64,000 nt of DNA from Teichococcus vastitatis (GTDB taxonomy: Bacteria; Pseudomonadota; Alphaproteobacteria; Acetobacterales; Acetobacteraceae), in assembly GCF_003604215.1 (NCBI RefSeq), contig NZ_QXGS01000002.1, positions 372,001 to 436,000 of the forward strand, written 5' to 3'. The position numbers and the translations under genes were made by a program. Below are positions 51,526 to 60,600 of this stretch, piece by piece. The notes under the pieces were generated by a model, which saw nothing but the letters and a program-made list of their open reading frames with translations, searched no databases and was not told the DNA's origin. Position 1 is the first letter of the stretch. Each line of letters opens with the position of its first letter.

Positions 51526-51798
51526 CTAGTTCGAATACCGGCGGATCACGGCGATCAGCTCCCCGGCGCCCGCGGCCCGCTCGGCGTCGCTGAGGCCGGG
51601 GCGGGCGACGTGCTCTTGCAGGTGGTCGGCGACGATCTCGTCCAGCAGCCCGTTCACCGCGCCGCGCACGGCGGCGACGCGCTGCAGGGTCGTGGCGCAA
51701 TCCGCCTCCTCCAGCAGGGCGCGCTCCACCGCTTCCAGCTGGCCGGCGATGCGGCGGACGCGGTTGAGCAGGGGCTGGCGCTTCTCGGACAGGTGCAT
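51526..51798 (-). CDS. dmeR: FrmR/RcnR-family metal-sensing repressor (DmeR-like)
   Basis: All-helical repressor that binds its operator until a metal enters. The 90-residue product is of normal length. Candidate ligands are the Cys of EADCATTL and the histidines of ADHLQEHV, the Cys-His pattern of the Co/Ni sensors RcnR and DmeR. It precedes dmeF by 9 bp. A 22-bp palindrome at 51800-51821 sits directly upstream of its start codon. Confidence 0.86.
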   Translation of the reverse strand: MHLSEKRQPLLNRVRRIAGQLEAVERALLEEADCATTLQRVAAVRGAVNGLLDEIVADHLQEHVARPGLSDAERAAGAGELIAVIRRYSN

Positions 51799-51799
51799 G

Positions 51800-51821
51800 A
51801 TACCTTACCTGGGTAGGGTAT
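51800..51821. promoter_or_regulatory. Operator for the DmeR-like repressor
   Basis: ATACCTTACC and GGTAGGGTAT are two near-perfect half-sites separated by TG, ending 1 bp before the dmeR start codon. Half-sites of the TACC..GGTA type are typical of FrmR/CsoR/RcnR operators. Confidence 0.65.
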
Positions 51822-51855
51822 TCACTGCCTGCAAGAAGCGTCCGGACGGGTGCCC

Positions 51856-52380
51856 TCAGGCGGCGAGCCGCTTGAACATGACGGTGGTGGCCGCGGTGCC
51901 CAGCACGCCATCCCGCGGCAGCAGCGCGTAATCCGGCACCTGCCCGGCTTCCTGCCAGCCCAGGCCGCGATACAGCGTCTCGCCGGCATCGCCGGTCAGC
52001 GTGTCCAGCACCAGCAGCCAGCGGCCCTCCCGCGCCGCCAGGGCCTCCAGCGCCCGCATCAGCGCGCGCCCCAGGCCGAGGCGGCGGGCCGCCGGATGCA
52101 CCATCAGCTTGGAGATCTCGGCGCGGTGGCGGCCATTCGGCAGGCCGGCGGGGCAGAGCGAGCCGGTGCCCAGGATGCGCCCGTCCCGACGCGCCACCAG
52201 CAGGCGGCGGCTGCCTTCGGCGATCGCCGGGCACAGCCCCTGCCAGAAGGCCAGCGCTTCCGCCTCCGCCAGGGGCGGCAGGAAGCCGATGCTGGCGCCG
52301 TTATCGACGCAGGCCCGCAGCAGCGCCGCCAGCTCGGGCAGCGCGGCGGGCAGGGTGGCGGCGGTGAGTTCCTCGATCAT
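51856..52380 (-). CDS. GNAT acetyltransferase
   Basis: The 174-residue product has a full GNAT fold: GTGSLCPAGLPNGRHRAEISKLMVHPAARRLGLGRALM contains the acetyl-CoA loop RRLGLGRAL near residue 100, and LVLDTLTGDAGETLYRGLGW is the C-terminal block. The target is unknown. It follows the XRE-cupin gene; the intervening 57 bp is a 15-bp tandem repeat. Confidence 0.8.
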   Translation of the reverse strand: MIEELTAATLPAALPELAALLRACVDNGASIGFLPPLAEAEALAFWQGLCPAIAEGSRRLLVARRDGRILGTGSLCPAGLPNGRHRAEISKLMVHPAARRLGLGRALMRALEALAAREGRWLLVLDTLTGDAGETLYRGLGWQEAGQVPDYALLPRDGVLGTAATTVMFKRLAA

Positions 52381-52395
52381 GCGCGGGATCTTTCA

Positions 52396-52452
52396 GGACG
52401 GGCAGGGTCAGGACGGACAGAGTCAGGGCGGGCAGAGTCAGGGCGGGCAGAG
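52396..52452. repeat. 15-bp tandem repeat over the XRE-cupin stop codon
   Basis: Units: GGACGGGCAGGGTCA (52396-52410), GGACGGACAGAGTCA (52411-52425), GGGCGGGCAGAGTCA (52426-52440) and GGGCGGGCAGAG (52441-52452, partial). On the minus strand each unit starts with TGA in the same frame, so the gene ends in a run of repeated stop codons. Confidence 0.9.
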
Positions 52453-53013
52453 CGCCAGCACGTAACGCGCGGCGGCGCTCCCGGCGGGGCAGTGGAAGCG
52501 GCTCGGGCCGAACAGCCGGTAGCGCAGGCAATCGCCGGGGGAGAGGCGGTGCGTCTCCCCGTCCACCGTCAGCTCCAGCGCGCCATCGAGCAGCCACAGA
52601 TGGTGCTCCAGCCCCGGCTGCGGCGCGGTGTCGTAGGCGAGGGTGGCGCCCGGCGGCATGGTGCCTTCCAGCAGCTCGGCCCGCAGCCCGCCGCCGGGCG
52701 GCGACACGATGCGGCGGCGGAAGCCACTGCCGGGATCGGTCCAGCATGGCTGCGCGGCGGCGGGGATCAGGGCGGGCGCGGCGTCCTCCACCTCCGTCAT
52801 CAGCCGGGACAGGGTGCGGCCATAGGCGGTGCAGAGCCGGCCCAGCATGGCGGCGGTGGGGCTCGCCTCGCCGCGCTCCAGCCGCGACAGGGTGGCCCGG
52901 CTGATGCCGGTGCGCTCGGCGAGTGCGTCGAGCGACAGGCCCTGCTCGGCGCGCAGCGTGGCGAGCCGGGCGGCCAGGCGGGTTTCCAGCGCGTCAGACG
53001 GGTATTCTCTCAT
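52438..53013 (-). CDS. XRE-family regulator with C-terminal cupin domain
   Basis: The 191-residue product has an HTH_3 domain (about 8-65; LDALAERTGISRATLSRLERG) and a cupin domain (about 100-190; LEHHLWLLDGALELTVDG, LSPGDCLRYR). Members of this group often control catabolic or polyamine genes and bind a small ligand in the cupin. The start codon lies in a 6-bp inverted repeat and has no clear ribosome site, so leaderless translation is possible. The end runs into a 15-bp tandem repeat. Confidence 0.85.
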   Translation of the reverse strand: MREYPSDALETRLAARLATLRAEQGLSLDALAERTGISRATLSRLERGEASPTAAMLGRLCTAYGRTLSRLMTEVEDAAPALIPAAAQPCWTDPGSGFRRRIVSPPGGGLRAELLEGTMPPGATLAYDTAPQPGLEHHLWLLDGALELTVDGETHRLSPGDCLRYRLFGPSRFHCPAGSAAARYVLALCPP

Positions 53014-53022
53014 AACTGAGAG
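53007..53022. promoter_or_regulatory. Inverted repeat over the XRE-cupin start
   Basis: CTCTCA-TAAC-TGAGAG is a perfect 6-bp inverted repeat that includes the start codon (CAT at 53011-53013). It may be the regulator's own operator. Confidence 0.4.
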
Positions 53023-53112
53023 GATTTCCCGAATCTGAACAGAAGGTCAAGCCATGCCTCGCCTTGTTTCCCCTTCCGTTCCTATCATGGCGCGATCTGC
53101 CTGGAGTCGCGC

Positions 53113-54438
53113 ATGCCGGACTGGCTGCTGCCCTTGTCTCTCGCGGCCGTACCGGTGGCCCTGCTGCTGCTGGTTCTGGCCCTGCGCCGCCCCACCCCAG
53201 CGGTGCCGGCCGATGCCCTGGCGCTGCTGGCCGGCAAGCTGGAAGCGGTGGCGGGCACCCAGGAACGCCTCGCCGCGCTGACCGCCGATCGCCTCGCCCA
53301 GCAGGACCACGCCCTGGCCGAGCGGCTGGACCTGTCCGCCCGCCGCCTCGACGCGGCGCTGCGCGCGCAGAACGACCGGCTGGCGGCGCAGGAGCGGGCC
53401 ATGGCCGACCGTCTGGCGCGCTCCACCCAGGGCATCACCGACAGCATCGCCCATGCCCTCGGCAAGCAGAACGACCGCATGGCGGCGACCGGCCTCGCGC
53501 TGAACCAGGCCATCGCGGCGCAGAACGAGCGGCTGGACGCGGCGCTGGCGACGCAGGGCGAGAAGCTGGCGCGCAACCTGGCCGAGCAGGCGCAGCGGGC
53601 GCAGGACACGGCGGGGCAGATCCAGGAGCGGCTGGCGGTGATCGACGCGGCGCGGGCCAACATGGAGGCGCTGGGCGGGCAGGTCACCAACCTCGCCGCC
53701 ATCCTGGGCAACAAGCAGCAGCGCGGCGCCTTCGGCGAGATGCAGCTGCGCCAGCTGATCGAGGACCGGCTGCCGCCGGACGGCTTCTCCTGGCAGCACA
53801 CCCTGTCCACCGGCGCGCGCTGCGACTGCCTGATCCAGCTGCCCTATCCGCCGGGCCCGGTGGCGGTGGACAGCAAATTCCCGCTGGAAGCCTGGCAGAG
53901 CTGGCGCGACGCCGCCGAGGATGTCGGCGCCCGCACCGCCGCCGGCCGCCAGTTCAGCGCCGACATGCGCCGCCACGTCGACGACATCGCCCGCAAATAC
54001 CTGATCCCCGGCGAGACGGCCGACGCCGCCATCCTGTTCGTGCCTTCCGAGGCGGTGTTCGCCGAGCTGCACACCGGCTTCACCGCGGTGGTGGACGAGG
54101 CGCAGCGGCGGCGTGTCTACATTGCCTCCCCCACCACCCTGTGGGCGATGCTCTCGGCCATGCGCTCGCTGATGCAGGACGTGCGGATGCGTGCCCAGGC
54201 GGGGCGCATCCGCGAGGAGGTGGCGCGGCTGATGGCCGACCTCAACCGGCTGAACGACCGGGTGGGCAAGCTGAAGTCGCATTTCACCCAGGCGCAGGAC
54301 GATATCCGCATGATCGACATCAGCACCGACAAGATCCTGCGCATCGGCGCCCGCATCGAATCCGCCGAGATGGACGACGCGCCCGCGGCCGCGCCCGCCC
54401 TGCCGGTCCCGGTGGCCGGGGTGGCCGGCGGCGAATGA
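53113..54438 (+). CDS. rmuC: DNA recombination protein RmuC homologue
   Basis: Affects genome stability, limiting inversions at short repeats in E. coli. The 441-residue product has one N-terminal TM segment (about 3-22) and a long alanine/glutamine-rich coiled coil to about 190. The RmuC domain follows (about 195-400, with RGAFGEMQLRQLIEDRLPP and VDSKFPLEAWQ). The last 20 residues are Ala/Pro-rich. ATG at 53113. It overlaps nupC by 4 bp (ATGA). Confidence 0.9.
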   Translation: MPDWLLPLSLAAVPVALLLLVLALRRPTPAVPADALALLAGKLEAVAGTQERLAALTADRLAQQDHALAERLDLSARRLDAALRAQNDRLAAQERAMADRLARSTQGITDSIAHALGKQNDRMAATGLALNQAIAAQNERLDAALATQGEKLARNLAEQAQRAQDTAGQIQERLAVIDAARANMEALGGQVTNLAAILGNKQQRGAFGEMQLRQLIEDRLPPDGFSWQHTLSTGARCDCLIQLPYPPGPVAVDSKFPLEAWQSWRDAAEDVGARTAAGRQFSADMRRHVDDIARKYLIPGETADAAILFVPSEAVFAELHTGFTAVVDEAQRRRVYIASPTTLWAMLSAMRSLMQDVRMRAQAGRIREEVARLMADLNRLNDRVGKLKSHFTQAQDDIRMIDISTDKILRIGARIESAEMDDAPAAAPALPVPVAGVAGGE

Positions 54439-55697
54439 GCCTGCTGCAGGCGCAATCCGCGCTCGGCCTGGTCGGGCTGGCGGCGCTGGCCTGGGCCTGC
54501 GGCGGCTTCCGCCGCCCTATCCCCTGGCGCATCCTGGCCGCCGGGCTGGCGCTGCAGATCGGGCTGGCCGCGCTGCTGCTGGAACTGCCGCCGCTGCGCG
54601 CCACCTTTGACGGGCTGGGCAAGGGGGTGGAGGCGCTCTCCGCCGCGACCCAGGCGGGCACGGCGCTGGTGTTCGGCTATCTCGGCGGCGCGCCGCTGCC
54701 GTTTCAGGAAACCCGGCCGGACGGCGGCTTTATCCTGTTCTTCCAGGCGCTGCCGCTGCTGCTGGTGGTGGGCGCCTTGTCGGCGCTGCTGTACCACTGG
54801 CGCATCCTGCCGCTGGTGGTGCGCGGCCTTTCGGTGCTGCTGCGCCGCGCCTTCGGCATTTCCGGCGCGGCCGGGTTCTCCGTCGCCGCCAACGTGTTCC
54901 TCGGCATGGTGGAGGCGCCGCTGCTGATCCGTCCCTGGCTGGCGCGGCTGAGCCAGGCGGAGCTGTTCATGGTGATGGTGGCCGGCCTCGCCACCATTGC
55001 CGGCAACATGCTGGTGATCTACGCCACGCTGCTGGCCCCGGTGGTGCCCGGCGCGGCCGGCCAGCTGCTGACCGCCAGCCTGATCTGCGCCCCGGCCAGC
55101 GTTCTCGCCGCCGCGCTGATGCGCCCGCCGGCCGTTCCAGCGGCCGGCGCCGGTGCCGCGGTGCTGCCGGACGAGATGGCGGCGCCGCGCCTGTATGACA
55201 GCGCCATGGAGGCGGTGGTGCAGGGCACCGCGGACGGGCTGCAATTGCTGCTCGGCGTGATGGCGACGCTGATCGTGTTCGTGGCGCTGGCGGCGCTCGC
55301 CAACATGATGCTGGAACCGCTGACCGGCTGGACGCTGCAATCCCTGCTGGGCCTGGTGTTCCGTCCGCTGGCCTGGCTGATGGGCATCCCCGGCGAGCAC
55401 CTGGCCACGGTGGGGTCGAGCCTCGGCCTCAAGGTGGTGTTGAACGAGTTCGTGGCCTATCTGGGCTTCGCCACGGGCGGCGGCCTCGGCCTCGACGGGC
55501 GCTCGCGGCTGATCCTGACCTATGCGCTGTGCGGCTTCAGCAATCTCGGCTCGGTCGGCATCATGCTGGGCGGGCTGACCACGATGTGCCCGGAACGGCG
55601 GGCCGACATCGTGCGCCTCGGCCTGCCCGCGCTGGTGGCCGCCAACATCGCCTGCTGCATGACGGGCGCGGTGGTGGGACTGCTCACCGCGCCCTGA
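54435..55697 (+). CDS. NupC-family nucleoside transporter
   Basis: Proton- or sodium-coupled nucleoside importer of the CNT family. The 420-residue product has about nine TM segments. SVAANVFLGMVEAPLLIRPWL (about 152-172) and VVLNEFVAYLGFA (about 334-346) are the CNT signature blocks; FSNLGSVGIMLGGL lies near the end. It starts 4 bp inside the rmuC stop, so translation is coupled, although the two functions seem unrelated. A hairpin follows 1 bp after the stop. Confidence 0.88.
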   Translation: MSLLQAQSALGLVGLAALAWACGGFRRPIPWRILAAGLALQIGLAALLLELPPLRATFDGLGKGVEALSAATQAGTALVFGYLGGAPLPFQETRPDGGFILFFQALPLLLVVGALSALLYHWRILPLVVRGLSVLLRRAFGISGAAGFSVAANVFLGMVEAPLLIRPWLARLSQAELFMVMVAGLATIAGNMLVIYATLLAPVVPGAAGQLLTASLICAPASVLAAALMRPPAVPAAGAGAAVLPDEMAAPRLYDSAMEAVVQGTADGLQLLLGVMATLIVFVALAALANMMLEPLTGWTLQSLLGLVFRPLAWLMGIPGEHLATVGSSLGLKVVLNEFVAYLGFATGGGLGLDGRSRLILTYALCGFSNLGSVGIMLGGLTTMCPERRADIVRLGLPALVAANIACCMTGAVVGLLTAP

Positions 55698-55698
55698 G

Positions 55699-55720
55699 CC
55701 CCGGAGCGTGAACTCCGGGG
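55699..55720. terminator. Hairpin between nupC and DoxX
   Basis: CCCCGGAG and CTCCGGGG pair over 8 bp with a CGTGAA loop, between two convergent genes. No T-tract. Confidence 0.55.
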
Positions 55721-55730
55721 CGTGGGGCGC

Positions 55731-56171
55731 CTACTCCGCCGGCACGCCGAGCAGGCGGCTGCTGCGGGCGCGTTGCTGCCGGTGCGCCAGGATCGACACG
55801 ATCACCAGCGCGCCGATCATGCCCACATGCTCGGCGGCGGTGTGGAAGGCGTGGATCGCGCGATCCCCGTCCATGGCCCAGAAATGGTGCACGATGGGAA
55901 TCGTCAACGCGGTGAACACGCCCAGGGCCCCGGCGCCGAGCCAGGTCCAGCGGTTCAGGATGATCAGCGCCGAGCCACCCAGCTGCGTGACCAGCACCAG
56001 CGTGTTGAACAGGGCAGGCGGGTTCAGGCCGAACATCGCCATCTCCGCCATGCCGCCGCTGAAATCGAGCAGCTTGGCGAGGCCGCTGCCCCAGAAGGGC
56101 AAAGTAAGCAGGATACGCGCCAGGGTCTCGACCACGGCGCTGTTCAGGATGGAGCCGATCACTGGCGGCAT
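55731..56171 (-). CDS. DoxX-family membrane protein
   Basis: The 146-residue product has four TM segments (about 15-35, 50-72, 78-98 and 110-130). The DoxX pattern is LARILLTLPFWGSGLAKLLDF and ALFNTLVLVTQLGGSALIIL. Members act as small redox-linked membrane proteins, mostly of unknown role. ATG at 56171. It is convergent with nupC. Confidence 0.83.
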   Translation of the reverse strand: MPPVIGSILNSAVVETLARILLTLPFWGSGLAKLLDFSGGMAEMAMFGLNPPALFNTLVLVTQLGGSALIILNRWTWLGAGALGVFTALTIPIVHHFWAMDGDRAIHAFHTAAEHVGMIGALVIVSILAHRQQRARSSRLLGVPAE

Positions 56172-56266
56172 GGCACGTCCTTCGCATCTTCGCGGCGGGC
56201 AGCCTTAGCGGATTCGTTGCGAGTATGAAACGTGAAATCCGCGCCGCTCGCCGGATCGTGCGCCGG

Positions 56267-56647
56267 TCAGCCGGAGCGGAAGCGCGCGCTGGTGACGCTG
56301 TCGCCGGCCAGCGCCGCGGCGACAGCGTCGCGCCCGGCGGCGGTGCGGGTCACCGCCAGGATCTCGGTGAACCAGGGCGCGTCGCCGCGCGCGCGGGCTA
56401 GAAACAGCCGGTCCAGCGCGATGGCCACTGGGCTGCGCGGCTGGCAGCAGGCGCAGCCGCCAGGATGGGCGCCGGGCGGCCGCGCGCCGGCCGCAGGAGG
56501 GGCCGCGAAATGCTCCACGCGCACCGCATCGCCGGGCAGGGCGGCCCCGTCCTCCGCCAGCACCACCGCGCCGGGTGGCGCGTCGGGCGTGGGGAGCAGG
56601 CGGACGGGCGTGCGGGCGTCGAGGGACCAGACCATTGCCCTGGACAT
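56267..56647 (-). CDS. Small G3E (CobW-like) protein without a P-loop
   Basis: The 126-residue product has GCACC at 64-68, followed by LDRLFLARARGDAPWFTEIL, VTRTAAGR and a terminal LAGDSVTSARFR. This order matches the CobW/G3E block GCxCC ... L-R-G-F-x-V-I-E-T-T-G ... D-x-x-x-F. The Walker A loop, normally 50 residues earlier, is missing. It may hold a metal through the CxCC cysteines. Its ATG at 56645-56647 sits inside the sahR operator, so it probably responds to SAH or homocysteine status. The function is unknown. Confidence 0.55.
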   Translation of the reverse strand: MSRAMVWSLDARTPVRLLPTPDAPPGAVVLAEDGAALPGDAVRVEHFAAPPAAGARPPGAHPGGCACCQPRSPVAIALDRLFLARARGDAPWFTEILAVTRTAAGRDAVAAALAGDSVTSARFRSG

Positions 56648-56663
56648 AAGGATATCTTTATGT
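56644..56663. promoter_or_regulatory. SahR operator shared by sahR-metH and the divergent G3E-like gene
   Basis: ACATAAGGATATCTTTATGT is a palindrome with one mismatch pair. It contains the sahR ATG (56660-56662), its AAGGA ribosome site (56648-56652) and the start codon of the divergent gene (56645-56647). Bound SahR would block both genes. Confidence 0.88.
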
Positions 56664-57631
56664 CATTTGCAAGCCCCATGGAGCCCTTGCTGGCGCAATT
56701 GCGCGCCACCGCCGAACCGACCCGACTGCGCCTGCTGGCCCTGTGCGCCCGCGGCGCCTTCTGCGTGACCGAGCTGTGCGCCATTCTGGGTCAGTCGCAG
56801 CCGCGCCTGTCGCGCCACCTGAAGCTGCTGGTGGAAGCCGGGCTGCTGGAGCGGCTGCCGGAAGGCGCCAACGTGTATTTCCAGCTGCCGCCGGGCGCCG
56901 AGCTGGTGCGGCAGGTGCTGGCCCGCCTGCCGGAAGACGACACCACCGTCGCCGCCGATCGCCGCGCCAGCGCCCGCATCGCCGCCGAGCGCGCCCGCGC
57001 CGCCTCCGAGGCCTTCCGCCGCGACGGCGCCGACTGGGACGAGATCCGCGCCCTGGGCCTGCCGGGTGCCGAGATCGAGGCGGCGCTGCTGGCGCTTCTG
57101 CCGGAACGCCTCGGCCGCGCGGCCGATATCGGCACCGGCACGGGGCGGCTGCTGGAGCTGATGGCGCCGCGCGCCGGCGCCGTGCTGGGGCTGGACGCCA
57201 GCCGCGAGATGCTGGCGCTGGCCCGCGCGCGCCTCGGCGAGCGCAACATCGGCAACGCCTCGGTGCGGCTGGCCGACATGTACCGCGTGCCGCTTCCGGA
57301 TGCCGCCTTCGATGCCGTGACCCTGCAGATGGTGCTGCACTACGCCGAGGACCCGGCCGCCGCCCTGGCCGAGGCCGCGCGCCTGCTGCGCCCCGGCGGG
57401 ATGCTGGTGGTGATCGACCTGGCGCCGCACGGGCGCACCGAATTGCTGACCCGGCAGGCGCATCGCTGGCCCGGCTTCGATGACGCGGCGCTGGCCGGAT
57501 GGCTCGGCGCCGCCGGCTGCGCGCCGCTGCCGGCGGTCGAGGTGGCGGGGCCGGTTCCCGTGCGCCTCTGGCCGGCACGCCGCCTGGCCGCCACGGTGGC
57601 GCCCGCCACCGAACCTGTTCTGACCTTCTGA
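56660..57631 (+). CDS. sahR: SahR-type ArsR regulator with methyltransferase domain
   Basis: Repressor of methionine-cycle genes; it binds SAH through its methyltransferase-like domain. The 323-residue product has an ArsR winged helix at about 1-90 (PTRLRLLALCARGAF, LGQSQPRLSRHLKLL). A Rossmann domain follows at about 130-320: ADIGTGTGRLLELMAP is motif I, and VTLQMVLHYAEDP follows. I start at the ATG at 56660 (AAGGA seven bases upstream). A second ATG at 56678 has no site. It lies 12 bp before metH, so the two are co-transcribed. It is likely self-regulated through the palindrome over its start. Confidence 0.9.
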   Translation: MSFASPMEPLLAQLRATAEPTRLRLLALCARGAFCVTELCAILGQSQPRLSRHLKLLVEAGLLERLPEGANVYFQLPPGAELVRQVLARLPEDDTTVAADRRASARIAAERARAASEAFRRDGADWDEIRALGLPGAEIEAALLALLPERLGRAADIGTGTGRLLELMAPRAGAVLGLDASREMLALARARLGERNIGNASVRLADMYRVPLPDAAFDAVTLQMVLHYAEDPAAALAEAARLLRPGGMLVVIDLAPHGRTELLTRQAHRWPGFDDAALAGWLGAAGCAPLPAVEVAGPVPVRLWPARRLAATVAPATEPVLTF

Positions 57632-57643
57632 AAGGCCCATCCC

Positions 57644-60600
57644 ATGGCCCGTCCGTCCCTGCTGCAAGCCCTGCGCGACCGCGTCCTGCTCTGTGACGGC
57701 GGCATGGGAAGCCGTGTCCAGGCGCTGACGCTGGATGTGGAGAAGGATTACTGGGGCAAGGAGAACTGCACCGAGGTGCTGAACCTGTCCCGCCCCGACC
57801 TGGTGCGGGAAATCCACCGCGGCTACTACGAGGCCGGGTCGGACATGGTGCTGACCAACTCCTTCGGCGGCTCGCCCATCACGCTGGAGGAATTCGAGCT
57901 GGGCTCGAAGGCCTTCGAGATCAACAAGCTCTCCGTGGAGCTGGCGCGCGAGGCCGCCGAGAGCTTCGCCGATGGCCGCGACCGCTGGGTGATCGGCGAC
58001 ATCGGCCCGGGCACCAAGCTGCCGAGCCTTGGCCACATCGACTACGACACGCTGGAAGCCGCGCTGACCGAGCAGTGCCGCGGCCTGATCGCCGGCGGCG
58101 CCGACGCGCTGCTGACCGAGACCAACCAGGACACGCTGTTCATCAAGGCTGCGGTGAACGCCGCCAAGATCGCGCTGCGCGAGGCCGGCCGCGACGTCCC
58201 GATCTTTGTGCAGGTGACGGTGGAGACCACCGGCACGCTGCTGGTGGGCGCCGACATCGCCGCCGCCGCGACCGTGGTGCAGGCGCTGGACGTGCCGCTG
58301 ATGGGGCTGAACTGCGCCACCGGCCCGCAGGAAATGGCCGAGCACGTGCGCTACTTGGCGCAGAACTGGCCCGGCCTGATCTCGGTGCAGCCCAATGCCG
58401 GCCTGCCCGAGCTGGTGGACGGCAAGACCCACTACCCGCTCGCCGCCGCCGAGATGGCGAGCTGGATGGAGCGTTTCGTGGCCGAGGACGGCGTCAACCT
58501 GATCGGCGGCTGCTGCGGCACCTCGGTGCCGCACATCCAGGCCCTGGATGCCATGCTGCGCCGCGTCGATGGCGGGCGGTTCCGTCCGGCGCCGGTGGCG
58601 CGCCGCGTCCACTGGGTGCCGCAGGTGGCGAGCCTTTACGGCGCCACCACGCTGCGGCAGGAAAACAGCTACTTCTCGATCGGCGAGCGCTGCAACGCCA
58701 ACGGTTCCAAGGCCTGGCGCGAGCGGCAGGCGGCGCATGACTGGGATGCCTGCGTCTCCATCGGGCGCGAGCAGGTGGGCGAGGGCTCCAACTCGCTCGA
58801 CATCTGCACCGCCTTCGTCGGCCGCGACGAGATGGCGGAGATGAACGAGGTGGTGCGCCGCTTCACCGGCTCGGTCAACGCGCCGCTGGTGATCGACAGC
58901 ACCGAGACGCCGGTGATCGAGGCGGCGCTGAAGCTGCATGGCGGCAAGCCGATCATCAACTCGATCAATTTCGAGGATGGCGAGGGCCACGCGACCGACC
59001 GCCTGAAGCTCGCCAAGAAGTTCGGCGCCGCCGTGATCGCGCTCACCATCGACGAGGTGGGCATGGCGAAGACGCCCGAGGACAAGCTGCGCATCGCCGA
59101 GCGCCTGGTGGACTTCGCCTGCAACCGGCACGGCCTGCCGCAGAGCGACCTGCTGATCGATCCGCTGACCTTCACCATCGCCACCGGCAACGAGGATGAC
59201 CGCAAGCTCGGGCAATGGACGCTGGAAGGCATCCGCCTGATCCGCGAAAAATTCCCCGACATCCAGATCATCCTGGGCCTCTCCAACATCTCCTTCGGCC
59301 TGAACCCGGCCTCGCGCCACGTGCTGAACAGCGTGTTCCTGGACCACGCGGTGAAGGCCGGCATGACCGGTGCCATCGTGCATGTCTCCAAGATCAAGCC
59401 GCTGCACTCCATCCCGCCCGAGGAGGTGAAGGTCGCGGAAGACCTGATCTTCGACCGCCGCAGCGAAGGCTACGATCCGTTGCAGCGCCTGCTGGAGATG
59501 TTCGCCGGCCGCAAGGCGGCGGACACGGCGAAGAAGGTCAAGGCGGAGACGGTGGAGGGACGGCTCAAGGACCGCATCGTCGATGGCGACCGCAAGGGGC
59601 TGGACGACGAGCTGGCCGATGCGCTGGCCAAGGGCATCCGCCCGCTCGACATCATCAACGGCATCCTGCTGGATGGCATGAAGGTGGTGGGCGAGCTGTT
59701 CGGCTCCGGCAAGATGCAGCTGCCTTTCGTGCTGCAATCCGCCGAGACCATGAAGGCCGCCGTCGCCTATCTCGAGCCGCACATGGAGAAGATCGAAGGC
59801 CAGGAGAAGGGCACCATCGTGCTCGCCACGGTGAAGGGCGACGTGCACGACATCGGCAAGAACCTCGTCGACATCATCCTCACCAACAATGGCTACAAGG
59901 TCGTCAACCTCGGCATCAAGGTGCCGCTGAACGACATGGTGGCCGCGGTGCGCGAGCACCGGGCGCACGCCATCGGCATGTCCGGCCTGCTGGTGAAATC
60001 CACCGTGGTGATGAAGGAAAACCTGGAGGAAATGTCACGCCAGGGCGTCGAGGTGCCAGTGCTGCTGGGCGGCGCCGCGCTGACGCGCAACTTCGTCGAG
60101 GATGACTGCGTCCGCGCCTACGCCAACGGCAAGGTCGCCTATGCCCGCGATGCCTTTGACGGCCTGCACCTGATGGACAAGGTGATGGGCAACGGCTTCG
60201 AGGACTACCTGGCGGCGCTGCAATCCAAGCGCTCCGGCAAGTCCAAGAACAGCACGCGCACGCTGGGCACCGCCGATCCGCGCGGCTTCGCGCCGGTGGA
60301 ACTGGGCTACGCGCAGGAACGCCGCCGCCGCCTGACCGCCGGGGAGGCCGTGCCGACGCCGCCCTTCTGGGGCGCGCGGGTGATCGAGGCGGCGCCCAAG
60401 GCCATCGTGCCCTTCGTCAATGAGCGTTCGCTGTACCAGTTCCAGTGGGGCTTCCGGAAGCAGGGCCGCAGCCTGGAGGATTTCATCGGCTGGGCGAAGC
60501 AGGAGCTGCGCCCGGTGCTGAAGCGGATGCTGACCCTGGCCGAGGCGGAAAACATCCTCCGGCCGCAGGCGATCTATGGCTATTGGAAATGCGCCGGCCA

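Noticed and set aside
53064-55697. 877-codon frame joining rmuC and nupC
   Set aside because: Its C-terminal half is nupC in frame, but the first half is a shifted reading of rmuC. The two real genes overlap as ATGA, so no fusion exists.
56200-57643. Cobalamin riboswitch before metH
   Set aside because: No B12-box-like conserved sequence seen, and metH is only 12 bp after sahR.
56663-59968. Long open frame on the minus strand across sahR-metH
   Set aside because: A product of high GC codon bias. It runs antisense to two clear genes, and its predicted protein is low-complexity His/Arg/Gln-rich text with no domain.
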